A model generated the notes under the pieces. It was not told where the DNA came from and made no database searches. It saw only the letters and a list, made by a program, of their open reading frames with translations. From the NCBI GenBank assembly GCA_964402065.1, contig CAYOAN010000001.1, positions 62,001 through 126,000 of the forward strand: a stretch of 64,000 bases of DNA, written 5' to 3'. The translations under genes were made by a program, and so were the position numbers. How positions within the stretch are numbered: position 1 is the first letter of the stretch; the number at the start of each line of letters is the position of its first letter. Below are positions 57,941 to 64,000 of the stretch, in pieces. The stretch comes from CAIWMF01 sp964402065 (GTDB taxonomy: Bacteria; Verrucomicrobiota; Verrucomicrobiia; Chthoniobacterales; UBA6821).

Positions 57941-60028
57941 ATGAAAACGCAAGACCAGCAAGATCATTCTCTCTTTCTCAATCGTGGGTTGAGTTGGCTG
58001 GAGTTCAATCAGCGAGTTTTAGATCAGGCATTTGATCAAGGCAATCCTTTGCTTGAGCGCCTTAAATTTCTTGGCATTGTTAGTTCTAATTTAGATGAAT
58101 TTTTTGAGGTGCACATGGCGGCATTACGTCAGCAGTATCAAAGTCATCAAATGGCCATAGGAGCTGATGGAATGAGCCCAAAAGAAGAAATTGCAGCTCT
58201 GACTGTTAGAATTCATCAGCAAGTAGAGTCGCAATGTCGCTGTTGGAAGGAAGAATTATTACCAGCACTCGAAGCGGAAAAAATTTCTTTTTATCAGTAT
58301 TCTGAATTACCAGAGAAAGAAAAAATTTATTTTTCTAATTACTTCCGAGCATTTATTTTTCCAACCTTAACGCCGCTTGCCATTGATCCATCACATCCCT
58401 TTCCTCAGCTTGCTAATTTAAGCTCTAATCTTATCGTCTCGCTCGAGGGGGAGGGAATGTATTGTGACTTAGCAATAGTCCCGATTCCAACGGCTCTTCC
58501 TTTGCTTCTTCCGTTTCCTGACAATGAGGATCAGAATAAGCACCAATTTGTTTTTTTAGAAAGCATCATCAAAGCTCATTTGAGTGACCTATTTTGTGGT
58601 ATGACCATTCAAGAGGTTCACCTTTTTCGCCTCACTCGCAATAGTAATCTGACTATTGACGAAGAGGAATCGGATAATCTCTTGCATGCCATTGAAGAAG
58701 AATTGAGGCATGTTTGCCACAGTGCGCCTATTCGCTTGGAGATTGAAGAGGCTTGTCCAGAGACCGTCACAAAAAGATTGCTTCATCTTTTTCATTTGCG
58801 TGAAGGTGATTGTTATTTTTTTAAAGAAGTCATCAACTTAAAACAATTTTTGCCACTAGCGTTTGAGTTAGATAGGCCTGATTTACGCGAGGAGCGATTT
58901 AGTCCGACCAATGTCATTTCGTTAAGTGAGGAAGCTGATATTTTCTGGCATCTACGTAAGCGTGATATTTTGTTGCATCATCCTTACGACAGTTTTCAAA
59001 CTGTGGCGGATTTTTTGGGACATGCTGCAGAGGACCCTCATACCATTTCCATCAAGCAAACGCTTTATCGTACAAGTAATGATTCGCCATTGGTTTCATC
59101 ACTCATCACTGCTGCTCGGAATGGCAAACAAGTAACAGTGGTGATTGAATTAAAAGCACGGTTTGATGAAGCAGCCAATATTAAATGGGCTCGGATGATG
59201 CGTGAGGCTGGAATCAATGTGATTTATGGTCTTTCGGGTTTAAAGACACATGCTAAAGCGATGCTCGTTGTACGCCAAGAAGGAGAAAGCATTCGACGCT
59301 ATGCTCATTTAGGAACAGGCAATTATCATCCTGCTACCGCACGGATTTATACGGACTTAGGATTGTTAACCTCTCGGGAATCTTTGACGGCAGACGTTGC
59401 CGCGATGTTCAATATTTTAACGGGCGTTTCTAAACTGCCTGAGATGAAGGAGCTCATTTTAGCGCCTTATGTGATTCGTGAACGATTGTTCGCCTTGATT
59501 GATCGTGAAATAGACCATGCACGAGCAGGACGGCCCGCTGGAATGTATCTTAAGATGAATGCGCTTGTCGAAGAAGGGATGATCAAGGCCCTCTATCGAG
59601 CTTCTCAAGCTGGAGTGCCCATTAAACTTCTCGTTCGCGGTATTTGCTGTCTTCGCCCTGGAATTCCAGGAGTCAGTGAAACTATCCAGGTGAGAAGTAT
59701 CGTGGGACGTTTTCTAGAACATAGTCGGATCTTACGTTTTGAAAATGGGGGTGCTTCTGAAATCTTTCTTAGCAGTGCCGATTGGATGCCTCGTAATCTT
59801 TTTCGTCGGGTGGAAACATGTTTTCCTTTGCTGAATCCTGACATTAAAACGCATGTAGAAGAAATTTTAGAATGGTTTTGGAAAGACAATGTGAAAGCTC
59901 GCCTCATGGATTCTCAAGGTCGTTATCATCCCCTTCCTATTACTGAAGAATATTTCGATGTTCACCAAGCTTTCCTTGAGGACGCTCAGCAAAGAAAAAA
60001 AATGCAATCTGCAATCTGTAACCTATAA
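57941..60028 (+). CDS. ppk1: Polyphosphate kinase 1
   Basis: Ppk1 reversibly makes inorganic polyphosphate from ATP. The 695-residue length is typical. LFLNRGLSWLEFNQRVLDQA is the N-terminal signature and GIVSSNLDEFFEVHMAAL follows. The catalytic half includes KQTLYRTSNDSPLVSSL, GLSGLKTHAKAMLVVRQ with the autophosphorylated His437 (E. coli H435) and FLEHSRILRFENGG with His594 (E. coli H592). The final residues (QSAICNL) are encoded by a heptamer array (60004-60031) that also covers the stop. rlmI starts nine bases later, so both are on one transcript. Confidence 0.96.
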   Translation: MKTQDQQDHSLFLNRGLSWLEFNQRVLDQAFDQGNPLLERLKFLGIVSSNLDEFFEVHMAALRQQYQSHQMAIGADGMSPKEEIAALTVRIHQQVESQCRCWKEELLPALEAEKISFYQYSELPEKEKIYFSNYFRAFIFPTLTPLAIDPSHPFPQLANLSSNLIVSLEGEGMYCDLAIVPIPTALPLLLPFPDNEDQNKHQFVFLESIIKAHLSDLFCGMTIQEVHLFRLTRNSNLTIDEEESDNLLHAIEEELRHVCHSAPIRLEIEEACPETVTKRLLHLFHLREGDCYFFKEVINLKQFLPLAFELDRPDLREERFSPTNVISLSEEADIFWHLRKRDILLHHPYDSFQTVADFLGHAAEDPHTISIKQTLYRTSNDSPLVSSLITAARNGKQVTVVIELKARFDEAANIKWARMMREAGINVIYGLSGLKTHAKAMLVVRQEGESIRRYAHLGTGNYHPATARIYTDLGLLTSRESLTADVAAMFNILTGVSKLPEMKELILAPYVIRERLFALIDREIDHARAGRPAGMYLKMNALVEEGMIKALYRASQAGVPIKLLVRGICCLRPGIPGVSETIQVRSIVGRFLEHSRILRFENGGASEIFLSSADWMPRNLFRRVETCFPLLNPDIKTHVEEILEWFWKDNVKARLMDSQGRYHPLPITEEYFDVHQAFLEDAQQRKKMQSAICNL

Positions 60029-60031
60029 TCT
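60004..60031. repeat. Heptamer array at the 3' end of ppk1
   Basis: Four heptamers: GCAATCT twice, GTAACCT and ATAATCT. The array encodes the last residues of Ppk1, includes its stop codon and reaches to within six bases of the rlmI start. The units are rotations of the inverse of GGTTACA/GATTGCA found at other arrays. Confidence 0.6.
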
Positions 60032-60037
60032 GTTTTT

Positions 60038-61207
60038 ATGCCTGGTATTATTATCCGTCCTCGCGCTCGTATTCTTCATGGTCATGATTGGGTTTATGGC
60101 ACTGAAATTTTAAAAGTTTTTGGCAATCCTGAGAATGGCTCTGTGATTTCAATCAAAGATGGTCGAGATCGTTTGCTTGGTAGTGCGATTTATCATGGAG
60201 GATCTCAAATTGTAGCTCGCCGATTTTCTCATCAACGGCAGGATTTAGATCTGGATTTTTTCCGACGACGCATTGAGCGCGCACAGCTTTTCCGAAATTA
60301 TTTGAGTGTTGATTCGCAAGCTAGGCGTGTTGTTTGGAGTGAAAGTGATGGGCTTCCTGGTGTGATTGTTGATCGCTATGGTTCTGTTGCCATTTTGCAA
60401 ACACTAACGATGGCGATGGATCAGCGTCGAGAAATGATTGCGCAAGCGGTAGTCGATGTTCTAGGCGTCTCTACTGTCATTGAACGCAATGATTCTTCCT
60501 CGCGAAAATTAGAAGGCTTGGAATCACGAACTGGAATTTTACTAGGAGAGGAGCCAAGCGAGGAAATGGTAACAATTGCAGGAATGAAATTCGCTCTTGA
60601 TTTTTTAGGAGGGCAAAAAACAGGATTCTACCTCGATCAAGTTGCAAGTTATGTTGGCGTAGCAAGTTTGGCTCAAGGCCGGCGAGTGCTAGACTGCTTT
60701 TCAAATCAAGGCGCCTTTGCGATTGCATGTGCGCAAGCCGGTGCATCTGCAGTGACAGCTGTGGAATCGGGGGTTCAAAATTTGCCGCGCATTGAAAAGC
60801 ATGGAGCACTTAATCAAGTTCAGCTAAAAGTAGTCGGTGCTGATGTTTTTGATTTTCTTCAGCATGCGGCACGTCGCCGCGAGGAATATGATCTCATCAT
60901 TCTTGATCCACCTGCTTTTTCTAAAACTCGAAAAAATCTCAAAGAGGCATTGCGCGGTTATCGAGAGTTGCATTTAAAAGCAGCCCAATTGCTTTCGAAG
61001 GATGGGCTGCTTGCTACCTTTTCTTGTTCTCATCATGTTTCGGGTGAAGCTTTTCATGAGAGTGTTGCGGAAGCTTTCTATGAAGCTCGTCGCTCAGCCA
61101 GAAAAATAGCGGCTTTTAGCCAAAGCCCCGATCATCCAATAGCGATTCACATTCCCGAGACTGAATACCTCAAGGGATTTCTTTATCAAGCAGTCCCTTC
61201 TTTTTAA
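60038..61207 (+). CDS. rlmI: Class I SAM-dependent 23S rRNA methyltransferase, RlmI type
   Basis: A 389-residue protein in three parts: an N-terminal PUA-like domain with GHDWVYGTEILKV and GDxG-like NPENGSVISIKDGRD, a middle EEHEE-like part with WSESDGLPGVIVDRYG, and a C-terminal Rossmann methyltransferase with GGQKTGFYLDQ, RVLDCFSNQGAFAIACAQAG (SAM-binding) and LIILDPPAFSKTRKN, the DPPAF motif of m5C 23S rRNA methyltransferases. E. coli RlmI methylates C1962. It follows ppk1 by nine bases and ends before a repeat-filled gap that converges with infC. Confidence 0.9.
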   Translation: MPGIIIRPRARILHGHDWVYGTEILKVFGNPENGSVISIKDGRDRLLGSAIYHGGSQIVARRFSHQRQDLDLDFFRRRIERAQLFRNYLSVDSQARRVVWSESDGLPGVIVDRYGSVAILQTLTMAMDQRREMIAQAVVDVLGVSTVIERNDSSSRKLEGLESRTGILLGEEPSEEMVTIAGMKFALDFLGGQKTGFYLDQVASYVGVASLAQGRRVLDCFSNQGAFAIACAQAGASAVTAVESGVQNLPRIEKHGALNQVQLKVVGADVFDFLQHAARRREEYDLIILDPPAFSKTRKNLKEALRGYRELHLKAAQLLSKDGLLATFSCSHHVSGEAFHESVAEAFYEARRSARKIAAFSQSPDHPIAIHIPETEYLKGFLYQAVPSF

Positions 61208-61524
61208 GCTTCCTGATATAGTGTCTTAAATTGGTAGGAGCACGCCAGAGCACGCTGAAAATTCTATAGCCGTGTATTGCGGCGTTACTCGGGTGCTCGA
61301 AGCCTCGAGTATGAGATATACACTGCGTTTCTGCAGTTGAACGCGCTCTCTCTAGTTCGGGTTCTTATGGGGCTTCCAGGGGAATCATGCAGCCTGTCTT
61401 CCTGTCAGCTAGATGCTTGTTCCCGGTGTCGCATTGGCTATCACTGTGCCAACCAAATTCCGGGAAAATATTAATGAAGTAAAACTGTTGGTGATTTTCA
61501 CCAAAGAGAAAATTGAAGAAAAAG
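61208..61524. repeat. Repeat-filled gap between rlmI and infC (family-1 core)
   Basis: This 317-base gap has no supported gene. From 61216, TTAAATTGGTAGGAGCACGCC resembles an old family-2 end. From about 61250 to 61450 it carries the family-1 core: ATTGCGGCGTTACTCGGGTG, AAGCCTCGAGTATGAGATA and CACTGCGTTTCTGCAG, with the closing GCATTGGCTATCACTG block displaced by an extra 60 bases. A chance ORF of 65 codons runs through it. Confidence 0.55.
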
Positions 61525-62130
61525 CTATTCTTCTTCGTGGTCTTCTATCTCTGCAGCATCTTTTGCTTCGATTTCCTCAAAGCTCTCTTCCGGTTTGGCA
61601 AAACGGCGTTTACGCTTCGCTGCTGGGAGTGGTGTCATAGACATGCCGATAGCACGGCCAACAATTTTAGCAGGCATATCAACGATGGCCATAGTTTCAA
61701 GATCCGCTTTGATCTTATTCATCATAGCCATTCCAAGATCCTTGTGTGCCATTTCGCGACCACGGAATTGCAGTTGGATTTTCAACTTATTTCCTTTGTC
61801 CAAAAATTCTTCTGCATGGCGCAATTTGGTCTCATAGTCATGAGTGCCAATCTTAACACGGAACTTTATCTCTTTGACCTTAGCATGATGTTGTTTCCGC
61901 TCCTTTTCCTGCTTTGTAAGCTCGTACTTATATTTTCCAAAATCAGCAATGCGGCAGACTGGCGGTGTAGCATTGGGAGAAATCTCGATGAGGTCGAGGC
62001 CATAAGATTTCGCTTGGCGGACGGCATCCTCTGTGCGAAGGATGCCAAGCTGTTGGCCGGTGGAACCAATGATAACACGAACTTCGCGAGCGCGAATTCG
62101 TTCGTTAATGCGGATGAAGTCAGGATTAAT
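61525..62130 (-). CDS. infC: Translation initiation factor IF-3 with apparent AUU start
   Basis: IF-3 checks start codons and keeps 30S subunits free. The body is complete: NPDFIRINERIRAREVRVII, then GLDLIEISPNATPPVCRIAD, FGKYKYELTKQEKERKQHHA, VKEIKFRVKIGTHDYETKL, and the C-domain LQFRGREMAHKDLGMAMM. Upstream in this frame a TAA occurs 11 codons before ATT at 62128-62130, and no ATG, GTG or TTG lies between, so the ATT directly before NPDFIRIN is the best start, as in E. coli infC, giving 201 residues. A Lys/Arg then Glu/Asp-rich tail of about 35 residues extends beyond the usual end. thrS is 72 bases upstream; rpmI and rplT do not follow. Confidence 0.93.
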   Translation of the reverse strand: MNPDFIRINERIRAREVRVIIGSTGQQLGILRTEDAVRQAKSYGLDLIEISPNATPPVCRIADFGKYKYELTKQEKERKQHHAKVKEIKFRVKIGTHDYETKLRHAEEFLDKGNKLKIQLQFRGREMAHKDLGMAMMNKIKADLETMAIVDMPAKIVGRAIGMSMTPLPAAKRKRRFAKPEESFEEIEAKDAAEIEDHEEE

Positions 62131-62202
62131 AAGCTGGAATGAGTTGAGGTTAGAAAATAGTTAACAAAAAAGTGAAAGATGTAAATAGCGTTATTCGCAG
62201 AG

Positions 62203-64000
62203 TTATTTTCGATTTTTAATTTCTTCTTCCAAACGTTGATAAAAATCTTCTTTAGCAAAGGAACCTTCGTCGCCTTTTGAGCGGCTCCGCAGTGAAAGCT
62301 GGCCAGCAGCTTCTTCACGATTACCGATAATAATCATATAAGGGACTTTTTCTAATTGGGCTTGTCGAATTTTTGCGCCAATTTTTTCGGAAGAAAAGTC
62401 AGCTGTTGCTCGCACATCCCGTGATATGAGCTCGGAGAGGATCGTCTGAGCATATGAAGTCAGTTTTTCAGAAATCGGAAGGATTCGCACTTGCTCAGGG
62501 TTGAGCCAAAGAGGGAAGTTGCCTGCAAAGTGTTCGATTAACACGCCTGTAAAGCGTTCTAAAGATCCAAATGGAGCACGATGGATCATAACAGGAATGT
62601 GCTGCTTTCCATCAGAGCCGGTATACTTAAGGTTGAAACGGCGTGGAAGATTAAAGTCAACTTGCACCGTTCCTAATTGCCAGTCGCGGCCGAGAACATC
62701 TTTAACAACAAAGTCAATCTTGGGGCCGTAGAATGCTGCTTCACCCGCTTCTTCTGAAAAAGAAACGCCGAGGCATTGAGCTGCCTCACGGCAAGCTGTT
62801 TCTGCTTTTTCCCAATGTTCCTGACTGCCTACATACTTATCTGAAGCCGGATCTCGAAGTCCAATGCGGACTCGATAGTCAGTGAGTTGGAAAGTAGTTA
62901 GTACGGTTTTTACAAGATTGAGGCAGCCTTGAATTTCTGCAGAAATTTGTTCTTCTGTACAAAAGAGATGGGCGTCATCTTGCGTGAAGCCGCGTACACG
63001 AGTCATGCCATTGAGTTCACCTGATTGTTCCCAACGATAGACGGTGCCAAACTCTGCGAGGCGGACAGGAAGGTCTCGATAGCTGCGTGGCTCTGCATCA
63101 AAAATTTTGATGTGCATCGGACAATTCATCGGCTTAAGCAAAAAGCCATCAACCGCGCCTTGATCTAAGCGATTGCTTAATTCAGAACAGCTGCATTTTT
63201 CTTCCGCTAAGTGTGCAATGGTTTCCCGGTCGATAAGAGGGGGAAACTGAGATTCTGCGTAGTACGGAAAATGTCCTGAAGTGCGGAAGAGGTCGAGACG
63301 TCCAATATGAGGGGTGAAGACTTGAGAGTATCCTTGCTTGCGGAGTTCAGCGCCAATAAAATTTTGTAATTCTTGGCGGATGATAGCTCCTTTTGGAGTC
63401 CATAGGATGAGACCTTGGCCCACCATATCATCGATGTGGAAGAGGCCTTGTTCACGACCAATTTTGCGGTGGTCGCGCTTTTTAGCTTCTTCCAAAAGTT
63501 CTATTGATCGATCAAGTTCTTCCTGGGTTGCAAAAGCTGTCCCGTAGATGCGTTGGAGTTGGGGATTGTTTTCATCACCCTTGTAATAGGCGCTGGCTAC
63601 ATGGGTCAGACGAAAGGCTCCAATCTTGGAAGTGTCTGCTACATGTGGTCCTGCGCAAAGGTCAGTGAACTCGCCGTTGCGATAAAGAGTGATTGTTTCG
63701 TCCTCGGGAATGTTGTCGATGATGTCGAGCTTGAAGCGGCTTGGAGTTAAGCGTGGTCCTAGGCCCGCAAGCTCTCCACGTTGTCCCATCTCAAGAGCTT
63801 CTTGTCGACTAACCACTTCACGTTTGAATGGCTGCGCTGCTTGAATGACCTTGGACATTTCTTTTTCAAGGCGCTCAAAATCTTCCGGAGTAATGCGATG
63901 TTGGAGATCAACATCGTAGTAAAACCCTGCTGCTGTTGGTGGCCCTGCAGCAAACTGAGCCTCTGGCCACAGTTTTAAGATTGCATTGGCAAGAACATGC
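62203..64000 (-). CDS. thrS: Threonyl-tRNA synthetase, N-terminus beyond the window
   Basis: Charges tRNA-Thr. The frame is open to the right edge; translation from the edge reads HVLANAILKLWPEAQFAAG, part of the N2 editing domain, so the TGS domain and the start lie outside. About 598 residues are present. Editing domain: DLCAGPHVADTSKIGAFRLT. Catalytic core: ILWTPKGAIIRQELQNF, MNCPMHIKIF (zinc Cys), RGFTQDDAHLFC and PVMIHRAPFGSLERF (zinc His residues). The anticodon domain starts near LPISEKLTSYAQ. It precedes infC on the same strand, the usual thrS-infC order, with a 72-base leader that could host autoregulation. Confidence 0.97.
   Translation of the reverse strand, partial: HVLANAILKLWPEAQFAAGPPTAAGFYYDVDLQHRITPEDFERLEKEMSKVIQAAQPFKREVVSRQEALEMGQRGELAGLGPRLTPSRFKLDIIDNIPEDETITLYRNGEFTDLCAGPHVADTSKIGAFRLTHVASAYYKGDENNPQLQRIYGTAFATQEELDRSIELLEEAKKRDHRKIGREQGLFHIDDMVGQGLILWTPKGAIIRQELQNFIGAELRKQGYSQVFTPHIGRLDLFRTSGHFPYYAESQFPPLIDRETIAHLAEEKCSCSELSNRLDQGAVDGFLLKPMNCPMHIKIFDAEPRSYRDLPVRLAEFGTVYRWEQSGELNGMTRVRGFTQDDAHLFCTEEQISAEIQGCLNLVKTVLTTFQLTDYRVRIGLRDPASDKYVGSQEHWEKAETACREAAQCLGVSFSEEAGEAAFYGPKIDFVVKDVLGRDWQLGTVQVDFNLPRRFNLKYTGSDGKQHIPVMIHRAPFGSLERFTGVLIEHFAGNFPLWLNPEQVRILPISEKLTSYAQTILSELISRDVRATADFSSEKIGAKIRQAQLEKVPYMIIIGNREEAAGQLSLRSRSKGDEGSFAKEDFYQRLEEEIKNRK

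Noticed and set aside
61277..61474. 65-codon ORF between rlmI and infC
   Set aside because: It runs through the family-1 repeat core, which in other copies contains stop codons, so it is not a conserved coding sequence.

Overview
The window reads like a chromosomal segment of a Gram-negative bacterium of the PVC superphylum, most likely Verrucomicrobiota. Base composition is moderately AT-rich. The grounds for the assignment are the gene order rpmE-prfA-prmC (followed here by murA), a folP-cdaA-glmM block, an IPWNRP-containing small lipoprotein and the overall gene style. This is an inference from recognised families, not a phylogeny. Nearly all starts lack a Shine-Dalgarno sequence.

Layout. 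1-14.5 kb is a surface-glycan region: a plus-strand run of glycosyltransferases (GT4 and GT2), a sugar-nucleotide epimerase and a hexapeptide acetyltransferase; then a minus-strand run with five copies of one uncharacterised glycosyltransferase-like domain (one gene carries two copies) plus a helical protein; then two more GT4 genes. 14.5-21.7 kb is housekeeping on the minus strand: murA, prmC, prfA, rpmE, an HtrA protease, two-subunit L-serine dehydratase and tRNA-His. 21.8-25.1 kb holds a CYTH-Nudix fusion and a minus-strand group that looks like a type III secretion chaperone with its secreted substrate, plus two small proteins. 25.3-35.7 kb is housekeeping: a stand-alone 5'-nuclease, a SufR-like regulator without its iron-sulfur cysteines, glycyl-tRNA synthetase, ruvC, lipB, pabA/trpG, smpB, rpoZ, dxs, xseB and a polysaccharide deacetylase. 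36-45.7 kb holds an 818-residue exported protein with half of a formylglycine-generating-enzyme-like domain, a thioesterase, lolD, membrane proteins, tRNA-Arg and folP-cdaA-glmM. 46.2-64 kb holds dprA with a type IA topoisomerase, two paralogous amino-acid permeases, an epimerase, an amidase, truA, ruvX, a MutT-type Nudix protein, ppk1, rlmI, infC (apparent AUU start) and a thrS that runs off the right edge.

Between the genes the window is rich in repeats. Two MITE-like families are visible: family 1 has ends like TTTAGAGCGTTTTAAAA; family 2 has ends beginning GTTATAGC or GTCAAAT. One family-2 copy sits inside a family-1 copy, and family-1 ends supply stop codons to neighbouring genes. Arrays of degenerate 7-base tandem repeats sit at gene boundaries and run into the coding ends of glyS, ruvC and ppk1.

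Functional links: murA, glmM, cdaA and the amidase serve the cell wall and c-di-AMP; rpmE, prfA, prmC, smpB, infC, thrS, glyS, truA and rlmI serve translation; ruvC, ruvX, dprA, xseB, the 5'-nuclease and the topoisomerase serve DNA processing; ppk1 and the CYTH-Nudix protein may share polyphosphate or triphosphate metabolism. The secretion chaperone pair suggests a host-associated or predatory lifestyle.
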